Origin: an uncultured Clostridia bacterium
Lineage (GTDB): Bacteria > Bacillota > Clostridia > Christensenellales > UBA1242
Direction: 5' to 3'
NCBI GenBank assembly: GCA_934747255.1
Contig: CAKVGH010000003.1
Coordinates: 34,905-98,904, forward strand
Length of the DNA stretch: 64,000 nt
The notes below the pieces were generated by a model. That model saw only the letters and a list, made by a program, of their open reading frames with translations. It did not search any database and had not been told where the DNA came from. A program made the translations under genes and the position numbers. Every line of letters begins with the position of its first letter. The first letter of the stretch is position 1. Shown piece after piece: positions 9,396 to 17,981 of the stretch.

Positions 9396-9899
9396 TTGAA
9401 AAAGAACATAACGATTATTTGTTTGTCAAACGAATATAAAAAAAATATCGCTAAACAACTGGCACTTGAACTTGATATGTTTTATGCTGACATAAATGAC
9501 ATTATGGAGTATAACTTAATCAATAGTGAAATGCTAGAAAAAGCAGGACAGCAATATTATGACGAAAACGAAGCAAAGACTATTAAAACAGTATCAGGGT
9601 ATGACGATACAATTTTGACTCTAAATTTGTCTACCTTAAATAAAAGTAATTATTTAGACATAATAAAACAAAATAGTTTAATAATATATATTAGATTAGA
9701 CTTTGAAACCTTTATGAATTTGAATAAGGCGGAGAACTCAAAAGCACTTGTTAAGATTAACGAAATAGCATTTGACGACAGAGATAAACTTATTTCTAAT
9801 TTCGCTGATATTATTGTTGAAAACAAGTATATTGATGTTACTCGAACAATAAAGCAAATTATAGAAGGCATTGAAAAGTTTTTTTATAAAAAAAATTAG
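9396..9899 (+). CDS. Degenerate shikimate-kinase-like protein
   Basis: A 167-residue soluble protein with a TTG start set by a GGGAG site. The layout resembles a shikimate kinase: an N-terminal hydrophobic strand, then FYADINDIME aligning with the substrate-binding D-x-D-x-x-I-E region, then a segment like the GExxFRxxE helix. The Walker A loop (G-x-x-G-x-G-K-S/T) is replaced by CLSNEYKKN, and the GGG motif is absent, so ATP-dependent kinase activity is unlikely. It ends 8 bases before transketolase, which makes erythrose 4-phosphate for the aromatic pathway. The context suits a pathway-linked pseudoenzyme. The assignment rests on weak similarity read by eye. Confidence 0.5.
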   Translation: MKKNITIICLSNEYKKNIAKQLALELDMFYADINDIMEYNLINSEMLEKAGQQYYDENEAKTIKTVSGYDDTILTLNLSTLNKSNYLDIIKQNSLIIYIRLDFETFMNLNKAENSKALVKINEIAFDDRDKLISNFADIIVENKYIDVTRTIKQIIEGIEKFFYKKN

Positions 9900-9907
9900 G
9901 AGAACTT

Positions 9908-11857
9908 ATGGAAAATCAAATTGTAAACAACCTTAGAGTTTTATCGCTGTACGAAATTGAAAAAGCGGGTTCTGGTCACCCGGGAATTGCTCTATCTAGT
10001 GCGCCGATTTTGTACTCGCTTTATGCCAATGTTATGACATATAATCCACAAGACGACAAAAATATTTTTAGGGATAGATTTGTTATGTCGGCAGGTCACG
10101 GAAGTAGTTTGCTGTATGCAACGCTTCACGCTTTTGGCTTTGACTTAAAAATGGACGATTTGAAAAATTTTAGAAAACTTAATTCCTTAACACCGGGTCA
10201 CCCAGAGTATAACAAAACAAGTGGAGTAGATTGTTCAACAGGCCCATTAGGGCAAGGCGTGGCAAACGCAGTTGGTATGGCAATTGCTGGCAAACACTAT
10301 CAAGCAGAATTTAACAAAAATGATATTAAACTTTTTGACAACAAAATTTACTGTCTTGTTGGCGATGGCTGTTTGATGGAAGGTATTAGTTACGAAGCAA
10401 CAAGTTTGGCTGGTAACTTAAATTTAGATAATTTGGTTATTGTCTATGATTGCAACAAACGAACAATAGACGGCTCGATTGATATTACTTGGACGGAAGA
10501 TGTTAAAAAGCGATTTGAAGCGATAAATTTTGATATTTTTGAAGTGCTTGACGGCAACAGCGTTGGAGAAATTACAGATGCTTTACTCAAAGCAAAAAAT
10601 TCAACCAAACCAAGCATTGTAATAGTAAATACAATTTTGGGTTATGGCAGTGAGTTTGCTGATAAATCAGTAGTCCACGGAAAGCCACTTGACCTAAAAC
10701 AAATTGAAGTTGTAAAACAAAACCTTAATATTAGCGTTGCACCATTTGAACTTCTTGATGGTGTTAAACAATATTTAGACGGCATAAAACAAACTGTAAA
10801 GATGAGATTTGATAATCAAATGCAGTTGCTAAACGACTATAAAACAAAATATCCAAAGGACTATGAAAGGCTACTTAACTACTTGAATTTTGGCTATAAC
10901 GAAAAAGCAGAAAAGCAAATTAAAAATTTTACTTGCAACGAAAATCAAGCCATTAGAGATATTAACCACGATGTGTTTAGTAGTTTTAGAATAGAGAATT
11001 TTTTGGGCGGTTCGGCAGATGTTGAATCAAGCACAAAAGTGTTTAATAAATTTGACGATATTTTGAGCAAAAGTAACTACAAGGGCAAGCGAATTTGTTA
11101 CGGAATTAGGGAACATGCAATGGCTGGAATTTCCAACGGAATTGCTTTGTTTGGCGGACTTATGGCGTATGCTTCGTGCTTCTTTTCGTTTGTTGATTAC
11201 TTAAAGCCAGCGTTAAGAATGTCGGCTTTAATGAATTTGCCAGTATTGTATGTTTTTACTCACGATAGTTATTTAACGGGCGAAGACGGACCAACTCATC
11301 AACCAATCGAGCAGTTAGTATCGGTTAGAGCCGTTCCAAATTTAGCAGTTTTTAGATGCTATAACCTTGACGAATTAAAATCGGCATATCTATACTATTT
11401 AACTAGCAAAAAGCCTACTGTGATTATCATTAGTAGAGCCAAGTACGAAATGTTGTCGTCTAGCGTTAAAGATGCTAGCCGTGGTGGATATGTTGTAAAA
11501 AAACTGGGCGATAAAACAGATATTACTATTGTCGCTACTGGTAGCGAAGTATCTCTTGCTATTAAAACAGCAAATATCTTGAACGAAAAAGGTAAAAATG
11601 TAAAAGTCGTAAGTATGCCATCAACAAATATTTTTGATAGTCAAGACGAAAAATACAGACAACGAATTTTACCAAAAAAATCTCGTATCTTTACTTTGGA
11701 AGCGGGCAGTAAATATGGACTTTCAAAATATGTTCAAAAGGGCTTTGCGATAGGACTTGATAATTTTGGCGAGAGTGCTAGTGCGGAGCAATTAAATACC
11801 TACTTTGAATTTTTGCCAGAAAAATTAGCAAACCGCATTTTAGATTTTGTAAAGTAA
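9908..11857 (+). CDS. tkt: Transketolase
   Basis: Thiamine-diphosphate enzyme of the non-oxidative pentose phosphate pathway moving two-carbon ketol units; 649 residues, full length. Diagnostic motifs are the N-terminal SGHPGIALS segment, GHGSSLLYA, the ThDP/Mg motif GDGCLMEG with the downstream N-L-V-I-V-Y-D-C-N segment, the pyrimidine-domain IREHAMAGISNG with the activating Glu, and the GEDGPTHQPIEQ substrate motif. An AGGAG site precedes the ATG. It is probably co-transcribed with the shikimate-kinase-like gene 8 bases upstream. Confidence 0.97.
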   Translation: MENQIVNNLRVLSLYEIEKAGSGHPGIALSSAPILYSLYANVMTYNPQDDKNIFRDRFVMSAGHGSSLLYATLHAFGFDLKMDDLKNFRKLNSLTPGHPEYNKTSGVDCSTGPLGQGVANAVGMAIAGKHYQAEFNKNDIKLFDNKIYCLVGDGCLMEGISYEATSLAGNLNLDNLVIVYDCNKRTIDGSIDITWTEDVKKRFEAINFDIFEVLDGNSVGEITDALLKAKNSTKPSIVIVNTILGYGSEFADKSVVHGKPLDLKQIEVVKQNLNISVAPFELLDGVKQYLDGIKQTVKMRFDNQMQLLNDYKTKYPKDYERLLNYLNFGYNEKAEKQIKNFTCNENQAIRDINHDVFSSFRIENFLGGSADVESSTKVFNKFDDILSKSNYKGKRICYGIREHAMAGISNGIALFGGLMAYASCFFSFVDYLKPALRMSALMNLPVLYVFTHDSYLTGEDGPTHQPIEQLVSVRAVPNLAVFRCYNLDELKSAYLYYLTSKKPTVIIISRAKYEMLSSSVKDASRGGYVVKKLGDKTDITIVATGSEVSLAIKTANILNEKGKNVKVVSMPSTNIFDSQDEKYRQRILPKKSRIFTLEAGSKYGLSKYVQKGFAIGLDNFGESASAEQLNTYFEFLPEKLANRILDFVK

Positions 11858-12073
11858 AATTGTAAAATTTGGTTTTATAACTCAATAGTTTTATTGAAAA
11901 ATATTAACTTAATGTTTTTGTTTTGTTCTAAATATTTTCCTTTTAATGGGCTAATTGGGTTTTGTCGTGTAAAAAAACAAATCAACTTTTAATAATTTAT
12001 TAAAATGGATTTTATGGTGTATATTGATAAAAATTCATTTTTGATATTAAGTATCAATAGATATATTTTAGAA

Positions 12074-12109
12074 CAATAATAAATCGGCAAGTTTGTCGAT
12101 TTATTGTTG
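12074..12109. other. Long perfect hairpin, possible ncRNA or terminator
   Basis: A ~16-bp stem (12074-12089 with 12094-12109, two G-T pairs) closed by a 4-nt loop. It is only weakly followed by T residues. It may be the distant terminator of tkt or part of a small RNA ending at 12318. Confidence 0.5.
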
Positions 12110-12291
12110 CGTATTTTCAAGTAATATTTTTTAAGAAAAAATTTGAAAATTATTTATATTTTTTGAATAATAACAAAAAATCTGCACAAATTACTATTGT
12201 ACTAAAAAGCGATTGTTATTCGATTTGAATAAGATTATTGATAGCGATTTGTTGTCAATTTATGATATTGCCTTTTAGTATATGAGAAACT

Positions 12292-12318
12292 CCCGTAGTA
12301 AGTAACTACGGGTTTTTC
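12292..12318. terminator. Strong terminator inside the intergenic region
   Basis: CCCGTAG (12292-12298) and CTACGGG (12306-12312) with a 7-nt loop, followed by TTTTTCGTTTTT and preceded by an A-rich flank. It has no adjacent gene, implying an unrecognised transcript. Confidence 0.8.
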
Positions 12319-12695
12319 GTTTTTATAGTTCTAATTCTTAATTTTAATTTCTATTGCAAATTTGTATTTGAAAAGTACCATTTATCCTTTTAATTTTTGA
12401 ATATGATTTTAATATGTTTTGTTGGTTTCTTTTGCAAATTTATTGTATTTTTACTAAAAATAATTTTTGTTTTGATAATTAAAAAATTTAATATTCATTG
12501 CTGAAAAAACTCGATAAATTTATATATTATTTTAACAATATTGTTTTAACTTTTGTTGTGATATGTTTTTGATAAACATAGTGGTGTTTAATAAATATGA
12601 TATGTGATATATTAAATACTATATTTTATTTCATAAAAAAGGGACTGGTAAAAAATGAGTTTAATAAAACATAAATCTAGTTCTAATAAATATTT

Positions 12696-12722
12696 TTGCA
12701 AGTAAAAAAATTGTGTTATACT
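12696..12722 (+). promoter_or_regulatory. Extended -10 promoter abutting truA
   Basis: A TG-T-TATACT extended -10 (12714-12722) lies 6 bases before the truA ATG, with a TTGCAA (12696-12701) upstream at suboptimal spacing. The expected start point coincides with the start codon. Confidence 0.55.
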
Positions 12723-12728
12723 ATTACT

Positions 12729-13466
12729 ATGAAGCGATTTTTAATAACTATTCAATATGACGGAAAAAACTACTTTGGGTTTCAAAGACAAGAAAACGAA
12801 CAAAAAACCATTCAACAGGTAATCGAAGACACCATGAATGGGCTTTTTAATGAAAAAATAGAGATATTTGCCAGTGGCAGAACAGATGCTGGAGTCAGTG
12901 CACTTGCTCAAACTGCTCATTTTGACAGCGAAACCACAATTCCTGCCGAAAAAATACCATTTGCGTTAAACGAAAGATTGCCGAACGATATAAAGATTAT
13001 TGACTGCGTAGAAGTTGATAAGGACTTTCACGCAAGGTTTAATGTAAAGAAAAAAACTTATGTTTACAGCACATATTTTTCCAAGCATCTTCTCCCATTA
13101 TTTGACGAAAAAAGTTTTTGGTTAAAAAAGTGTCCAAGCATAAAGTTAATGAAGGAATCTGCCAAAATTTTGGAAGGAAAGCATAATTTTAAGGGCTTTA
13201 TGAGTAGCGGTGGACAAGCAAAGACTTTTGAAAGAATAATCTACTATATCGACATTCAACAAAAGGACAATTTGATAACTTTTGAAATTTGTGGCAATGG
13301 CTTTTTATATAATATGGTTAGAATTATTGTCGGCACACTTTTAGAAGTTGGATTAAAGAAAAAGACAATAGAAGATGTAAAAAATATTTTATCAAGTGGC
13401 GACCGAACAAAAGCAGGATTTTTAGTTCCAGCAAAAGCACTAATGTTAAAAAGTGTAAAGTATTAA
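12729..13466 (+). CDS. truA: tRNA pseudouridine(38-40) synthase TruA
   Basis: Converts uridines 38-40 of the tRNA anticodon arm to pseudouridine. At 245 residues it is full length. The catalytic aspartate is Asp53 in the SGRTDAGVSA motif, and the C-terminal GNGFLYNMVR and V-G-T-L segments typical of TruA are present. I place the start at the ATG at 12729, giving MKRFLITIQYDG as in homologues; a TTG at 12696 in frame falls within the promoter. There is no Shine-Dalgarno site, and the -10 element ends 6 bases before the ATG, so the mRNA may be leaderless. Confidence 0.95.
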   Translation: MKRFLITIQYDGKNYFGFQRQENEQKTIQQVIEDTMNGLFNEKIEIFASGRTDAGVSALAQTAHFDSETTIPAEKIPFALNERLPNDIKIIDCVEVDKDFHARFNVKKKTYVYSTYFSKHLLPLFDEKSFWLKKCPSIKLMKESAKILEGKHNFKGFMSSGGQAKTFERIIYYIDIQQKDNLITFEICGNGFLYNMVRIIVGTLLEVGLKKKTIEDVKNILSSGDRTKAGFLVPAKALMLKSVKY

Positions 13467-13865
13467 AAAAATTTTATTGATAGATTTATTGTTGTTAAGT
13501 TAAACATTTTTACTGAAACAATAATAGAGAAGATATTTTATTGATTATAAAAATTGTTTATTATAAAAACTGCTTGCTATAAAACTTCTTATTATAAAAA
13601 TAATTGTTATTATTAAATTTCTTGTTAATAGCATTGCTATCACTCAATATTATTGTCGGCAAAGTTTATTTCAAAGAAAGATTGTTAAGATAATAAAAAT
13701 ATTGTTGGGTTGATAATGCAGTAAATCATTATGTTAAAACTATATGTTGCTATTTGTGATTAAAAATTGATTTTGGCTTAAAAAATCTGTTTGTGTGCTA
13801 AAAATTATAGCGATGTTGAATGGAATTACGCATCAAAACTTTATTGTAAAAAATCAAAAAAATTG
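13467..13865. other. Intergenic region with degenerate AT repeats
   Basis: No gene is supported. A loosely repeated unit resembling TTATAAAAA followed by a short variable stretch recurs about four times between 13541 and 13617. It may be simple low-complexity drift. Confidence 0.45.
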
Positions 13866-13894
13866 TTGACAAACTATGCTTTATGTTGTAAAAT
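13866..13894 (+). promoter_or_regulatory. Sigma-A promoter of rplM-rpsI
   Basis: A perfect TTGACA (13866-13871), a 17-bp spacer and TAAAAT (13889-13894). Transcription should begin near 13901, giving a leader of about 95 nt. Confidence 0.8.
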
Positions 13895-13898
13895 AAAA

Positions 13899-13995
13899 TC
13901 GTCTTAAATTTTAAGCGGTTTTTTTGTGGTCTAGCCCACCGCATTAGCCAAGGTGAGTTTGAAATTAAGTATATTTATTTTAGGAGAAAATTACA
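13899..13995 (+). promoter_or_regulatory. Structured leader of rplM (candidate L13 leader)
   Basis: The leader starts with a small hairpin (CTTAA/TTAAG with flanking G-C pairs, 13900-13917) followed by seven or more T residues, which looks like an early attenuator. A second element then holds GGTCTAGCCCACC and CCAAGGTGAG, able to pair CACC with GGTG. Ribosomal protein L13 leaders are known in Bacillota and bind L13 for autoregulation. Whether this is the same RNA class cannot be settled by eye. Confidence 0.45.
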
Positions 13996-14439
13996 ATGAA
14001 AACATATATGCCAAAAGAGGCAAACATTCAAAGAAAATGGTATGTTGTTGATGCTAGCGGTATGGCTCTTGGTAGAGTAGCAAGTCAAGTTGCTTCAATC
14101 CTTCGTGGAAAGAACAAACCAACATTTGCTCCACATGTAGATACAGGTGACTATGTTATCGTGCTTAACACAGACAAAATCGTTTTAACAGGTAAAAAAC
14201 TTGAACAAAAAATTCATTTTAGAGCAACAGGTTATGTTGGTAACGCAAAATACATCGGTTACAAAGAAATGATGGCAAAAAATAGTGACGAAGCATTAAG
14301 ACTTGCAGTTAAGGGTATGCTTCCAAAAAATACTCTTGGTAGAAAGATGATTAAGAAATTAAAAATCTACAAAGGTGCTGAACACAATCACGAAGCACAA
14401 CAACCAGAAGTTTTAACACTTAAAGGAGGAGTAAGATAA
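13996..14439 (+). CDS. rplM: 50S ribosomal protein L13
   Basis: A large-subunit ribosomal protein that binds 23S rRNA early in assembly. The 147 residues match the family length. Typical segments are WYVVDASGMALGRVAS, the L-R-G-K-N-K-P-T-F loop, DTGDYVIVLN and the C-terminal LKIYKGAEHNH. The ATG follows TAGGAG. It is followed after two bases by rpsI, the conserved bacterial pair. Codon use is richer in GGT and CTT than in neighbouring genes, as expected for high expression. Confidence 0.98.
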   Translation: MKTYMPKEANIQRKWYVVDASGMALGRVASQVASILRGKNKPTFAPHVDTGDYVIVLNTDKIVLTGKKLEQKIHFRATGYVGNAKYIGYKEMMAKNSDEALRLAVKGMLPKNTLGRKMIKKLKIYKGAEHNHEAQQPEVLTLKGGVR

Positions 14440-14441
14440 TT

Positions 14442-14858
14442 ATGGCTACAAAAAAGGCTGAAAAGAAAGTTCTTGAACCAATCAACACTGGCAGAAGAAA
14501 AATGAGTGTTGCTCGTGTTAGAATTACTCCAAACGGAACTGGTAAAATTGTTATTAACAAAAGAGACTTAAATGACTACTTTGGTCTTGGAACATTGCAA
14601 CAAATCGTAAAACAACCACTTGTTTTAACAGGTACAGAAGGCAAATTTGATATTTCTGTAAATGTTGTTGGTGGTGGTTTGACAGGTCAAGCTGGTGCAA
14701 TCCGTCACGGTATTGCAAGAGCACTTGTAAGATACAATGAACAATACAAAGCAGAACTTAAAAAAGCAGGTTTCTTGACAAGAGATAGCCGTGTTAAAGA
14801 AAGAAAGAAATACGGTCTTAAAAAAGCAAGAAAATCTCCACAATACAGCAAGAGATAA
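14442..14858 (+). CDS. rpsI: 30S ribosomal protein S9
   Basis: Small-subunit protein whose C-terminal tail reaches the P-site tRNA. At 138 residues it has a short lysine-rich N-terminal extension before the conserved GRRKMSVARVR start of the domain. The family GGGLTGQAGAIRHGIARAL motif and the SPQYSKR C-terminus (usual RPQFSKR) are present. Its ribosome site AAAGGAGG lies inside the end of rplM, so the pair is translationally coupled. Two terminators follow. Confidence 0.98.
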   Translation: MATKKAEKKVLEPINTGRRKMSVARVRITPNGTGKIVINKRDLNDYFGLGTLQQIVKQPLVLTGTEGKFDISVNVVGGGLTGQAGAIRHGIARALVRYNEQYKAELKKAGFLTRDSRVKERKKYGLKKARKSPQYSKR

Positions 14859-14867
14859 TGATAAAAG

Positions 14868-14892
14868 AGCAGGTTTATTCCTGCTTTTTTTT
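14868..14892 (+). terminator. Terminator of rplM-rpsI
   Basis: AGCAGG and CCTGCT form a stem with a 6-nt loop followed by seven T residues. Confidence 0.85.
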
Positions 14893-14912
14893 GTTAAAAA
14901 TATTTTGGCAAT

Positions 14913-14953
14913 AAAAAGCCACGAAAGTTCATTGCTTAATCGTGGCTTTTTTT
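14913..14953. terminator. Bidirectional terminator between convergent genes
   Basis: A 12-bp perfect stem (AAAAAGCCACGA with TCGTGGCTTTTT) flanked by A and T runs. It serves rpsI and the convergent gene at 14964. Confidence 0.85.
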
Positions 14954-14963
14954 ATAGATTTAA

Positions 14964-15347
14964 TTAAAAGTCAAATGAAAGTTGTTCATCTTCGTGGTTT
15001 GCTTCGTTTGTTTTACTAGCAACTGTCTTGATGAATTGTCTATATTTTTGTTCTTCATCTTGTGACAAATTTATTGGTGCAAATTCTTCTTTGCTGTAAG
15101 AAAATTGAGCCAAAATATGATAGTCATTAAATTTTAATCTTGTTGTTTGTTTTAGCTTTTTGTTTTCGTCAAAAACTTTAACATAAGCAGATTTTGTTAT
15201 CATATCTTTTTGTAATTTTTTGTACTTACCTAATTCGTCACTAACATCAACTTCGATAATATCAGTTGGGTTGCATTCCATAAGCATACTTTTGTTCTTT
15301 GAAATATATTCTTTTAATGCTTCGTTTGATACTTTTTCAATATACAT
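14964..15347 (-). CDS. Hypothetical protein with clamp-motif-like C-terminus
   Basis: A 127-residue soluble, charged protein without recognised domains. The start at 15347 is chosen because an AGAGGTG ribosome site precedes it; a longer reading from 15374 lacks one. The chain is mixed alpha/beta by eye and ends in an acidic linker followed by the last residues QLSFDF. That tail resembles the beta-sliding-clamp-binding peptide (QL-S/D-L-F or QLxLxL), a motif many DNA-metabolism proteins carry at the C-terminus. This is a hint only. It is transcribed convergently to rpsI and has a TTGACA-like box upstream. Confidence 0.6.
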   Translation of the reverse strand: MYIEKVSNEALKEYISKNKSMLMECNPTDIIEVDVSDELGKYKKLQKDMITKSAYVKVFDENKKLKQTTRLKFNDYHILAQFSYSKEEFAPINLSQDEEQKYRQFIKTVASKTNEANHEDEQLSFDF

Positions 15348-15630
15348 ATTTTCACCTCTTATTTTTATTGACAATATTATAATTTATTTTTGATTGCTTG
15401 TCAATAGGGGGTAGGAAAAATAATTGTAGAAAAATACTTTTAATTACCAATTGTGATTAGATTATAGAGCTATCTAATGTTAAGCAAATATATATATCTT
15501 AACAGTAAAACAATTTATATGTAATTGTATATGACTAAAACCATTTCAACAAATAAAAAATTAAAACATATATCAAATTGTTTATAAAACAAAAAGTTTA
15601 TGGTAAAATAAAATTGTAAGGAGAAATATA

Positions 15631-16596
15631 ATGGAAAATATAAGTTTGAATGACGAAATTTTTGATATGATTATTGTTGGTGGTGGGCCAGCGGGTTTTA
15701 CAACTGCACTTTATGCGTGCAGAGCAAGACTAAAAGTTTTGATGTTGGAAAAATATGTTTTTGGCGGTCAAGTAACAAACACTTACGAGATAAAAAATTA
15801 TCCCGGATTTGAAGAAATTACTGGACCTGAATTGGTGCAAAAAATGCACGACCAAGTGGTAAAATGCGGGTTAAAAACTCTTAACGATACTGCCATTGAT
15901 TATGATTTTAAGGATGATATAAAACTTGTAAAAACCGAATACAATGGGACATTAAAGGCTAGAACAATTGTGCTTTGTATGGGTGCAGATGCTAGAAAAC
16001 TTGGTGCAAAAAATGAAGAAAAATTAAAGGGTAGAGGCGTTTGCTATTGTGCTATTTGCGATGGTCCGCTTTACAGAGATAGAGTAGTTGCAGTTATTGG
16101 TGGTGGAGATAGTGCTATGGAAGATGCAACATATCTAACAAGTGTAGCAAAAAAAGTATACTTGATTCACAGACGAGATGAATTTAGAGCCCAACAGATT
16201 TTGCAAGACAGAGTTTTTGATTTGTCGAAGCAAGGAAAGATTGAATTGATACTATCTAGTGGTGTGGAAGAAATAATGGGCGATAATTTTGTTACTGGAA
16301 TAAAAGTAAAAAACTATAAAACCGAAGAGATTAAGGAAATCGCAGTTGATGGTGTGTTTGTAACGGTTGGTAGAGAGCCAGACACGGTTTCGATTGACGC
16401 TATTGAAAAAGATGAAAAAGGCTATATCATTGTGAACAACTCTATGGAAACAAACATCAAGGGAGTTTATGCGGCGGGCGATTGTACGCAAAAGGAATTA
16501 AGACAAATTATTACTGCGTGCAGTGATGGTGCTATTGCGGCGACCAAAGCAAACATTTTTATCAAAAGTCAAAAAAGACAACAAAAAAATAATTAA
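15631..16596 (+). CDS. trxB: Thioredoxin reductase (NADPH)
   Basis: FAD- and NADPH-dependent flavoenzyme reducing thioredoxin in the cytosol; 321 residues, standard length. The FAD-binding GGGPAGFTTALYA is near residue 17, the redox pair is Cys140-Ala-Ile-Cys143, the NADPH motif GGGDSAMEDA is near 168, and the C-terminal GVYAAGDCTQKELRQ binds FAD. The bacterial CATC redox motif is CAIC here. The ATG follows AAGGAG. A good terminator ends it, so it is monocistronic. Confidence 0.97.
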   Translation: MENISLNDEIFDMIIVGGGPAGFTTALYACRARLKVLMLEKYVFGGQVTNTYEIKNYPGFEEITGPELVQKMHDQVVKCGLKTLNDTAIDYDFKDDIKLVKTEYNGTLKARTIVLCMGADARKLGAKNEEKLKGRGVCYCAICDGPLYRDRVVAVIGGGDSAMEDATYLTSVAKKVYLIHRRDEFRAQQILQDRVFDLSKQGKIELILSSGVEEIMGDNFVTGIKVKNYKTEEIKEIAVDGVFVTVGREPDTVSIDAIEKDEKGYIIVNNSMETNIKGVYAAGDCTQKELRQIITACSDGAIAATKANIFIKSQKRQQKNN

Positions 16597-16603
16597 CATA
16601 GAA

Positions 16604-16640
16604 AAAAACATTTGGTGGTGTTCAAATCAAATGTTTTTTT
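16604..16640 (+). terminator. Terminator of trxB
   Basis: AACATTTG and CAAATGTT form a stem with a 13-nt loop and a run of T. Confidence 0.75.
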
Positions 16641-16704
16641 ATTTTATCATTTATTTTACTCAACAAATATTTGGATATTACTTAATAAAAAATAACAGTG
16701 TTAT

Positions 16705-17175
16705 TTGAATTATTTAATTGTCACAAAATCAAACAAAATGCAAAAAGAATTTCATATATACTATATGGACAAAAATTTGAATAAAATCAGTTTAACAGAA
16801 AATAAAATTTACTTGCAAAAAGAGTGTCTTAAAAACAAAGAATTTATTAACAAACTATCTAATGGCATTTTTGCAATGTTTAGTTTTTTAATAGATACGC
16901 CAAAAGTTTTGATTTTAAGAAATAGCAAAAAAAAGAGTGATTTATTAGATTTTAATTTGCTCACTGCCACGCTAAATTATAAACTACGGGTAGATGATTT
17001 TATGGAAAATAATAGACATTTATTTAATAAGGCAGTGCATAATTTTGAATATGATTTGGGCTTGATTTTAGGCAAAACAAACGGTTTTTTTACCATAGAA
17101 TTTGTGTCTGGTAGCGGTCAAAATTTGAGTGACACAAAAATGAGTGTTATAAAAAAATATTTGAATTTACCTTGA
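16705..17175 (+). CDS. Hypothetical protein before ung
   Basis: A 156-residue reading from TTG at 16705, or 145 residues from the ATG at 16738. No Shine-Dalgarno site precedes either. The protein is lysine- and asparagine-rich, with a hydrophobic core stretch near residues 55-75, and matches no family I know. A perfect 8-bp palindrome (16690-16706) overlaps the TTG. It lies in the same orientation 75 bases before ung. It may be a genuine lineage-specific gene or a decaying one. Confidence 0.45.
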   Translation: MNYLIVTKSNKMQKEFHIYYMDKNLNKISLTENKIYLQKECLKNKEFINKLSNGIFAMFSFLIDTPKVLILRNSKKKSDLLDFNLLTATLNYKLRVDDFMENNRHLFNKAVHNFEYDLGLILGKTNGFFTIEFVSGSGQNLSDTKMSVIKKYLNLP

Positions 17176-17221
17176 TTTTTTGCAAAAATTATTAAAAAAA
17201 GCATTATTTTTGTTAAAAAAA

Positions 17222-17250
17222 TTGCAAAAATATAAAAATTTTATTATTAT
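17222..17250 (+). promoter_or_regulatory. Promoter abutting ung
   Basis: TTGCAA (17222-17227), a 17-bp spacer and TATTAT (17245-17250). The predicted transcription start falls on the second ATG (17257). Confidence 0.5.
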
Positions 17251-17925
17251 ATGTATATGTTTACAATTAGAAAAAGTTGGTGGGAAAAGTTATCACCAGA
17301 ATTTGAAAAACCTTATTATAAAAACTTGGAAAAATTTTTACAGCAAGAATATGCAACAAAAACAATTTATCCAAAACCAGAAAATGTGTTTAATAGTCTT
17401 AATTTTGTTCCGCTTGAAAAAATAAAAGTTGTGATTATTGGGCAAGACCCTTACCACGAACCTAATCAAGCTCACGGGCTTTGTTTTAGTGTGGAGAATG
17501 GAGTAGAATTGCCACCATCACTAAAAAATATTTTTAAGGAAATTGATAGTGAACTTGGAATAAAAAACACTTGCGGAAATTTGACAAATTGGGCAAAACA
17601 AGGTGTATTGCTTCTAAACTCTGTTTTGACTGTGGAAAAAGGCAAGGCTAATAGTCATAAAGGCAAGGGTTGGGAAAACTTGACAACCGAGATTGTAAAG
17701 ATTATTAACAAACAAAACTCGCCTATTGTGTTTCTGCTTTGGGGAGCGCAAGCACAAGGAGTGATTCCTTACTTAAATAATCCTAATCATTTAATCTTAA
17801 AATGTGCACACCCAAGCCCACTTTCTGCTTACAATGGATTTTTTGGCTGTGGGCACTTTATTAAGACAAATGAATTTTTGAAAAAGAATGGAGTTGAACC
17901 AATAGATTTTCATACATCTATTTGA
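17251..17925 (+). CDS. ung: Uracil-DNA glycosylase (family 1)
   Basis: Excises uracil from DNA to start base-excision repair; 224 residues. The water-activating aspartate is Asp66 in GQDPYHEPNQAHG, the uracil-pocket motif lies within PPSLKNIF, and the DNA-intercalation motif is HPSPLSA near the C-terminus. Two starts are possible, ATG 17251 and ATG 17257. Neither has a Shine-Dalgarno site, and the second coincides with the predicted transcription start of the adjacent promoter. The mRNA may therefore be leaderless. The 61-bp repeat overlaps the final bases of the gene. Confidence 0.95.
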   Translation: MYMFTIRKSWWEKLSPEFEKPYYKNLEKFLQQEYATKTIYPKPENVFNSLNFVPLEKIKVVIIGQDPYHEPNQAHGLCFSVENGVELPPSLKNIFKEIDSELGIKNTCGNLTNWAKQGVLLLNSVLTVEKGKANSHKGKGWENLTTEIVKIINKQNSPIVFLLWGAQAQGVIPYLNNPNHLILKCAHPSPLSAYNGFFGCGHFIKTNEFLKKNGVEPIDFHTSI

Positions 17926-17981
17926 AGGACAACAAAAGTTCTTAACGCCAGCACGCATTAAAAATGCTAATGGCTAAACTT
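17921..17981. repeat. 61-bp direct repeat, copy 1
   Basis: Identical over 61 bases to 18224-18284. Inside it GCCA and TGGC, and GCATT and AATGC, form a nested hairpin. The copy begins at the last bases of ung, covering its stop codon. Confidence 0.9.

Larger units (their letters stand above)
11858..12695. other. 838-bp intergenic region without a supported gene
   Basis: Extremely AT-rich with no convincing reading frame on either strand. It contains a strong hairpin (12074-12109) and a terminator (12292-12318), described separately, so a non-coding transcript is possible. Nothing else is recognised. Confidence 0.6.

Noticed and set aside
17180..17425. 81-codon frame overlapping the start of ung
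   Set aside because: It is out of frame with the well-conserved ung product and is a shadow.
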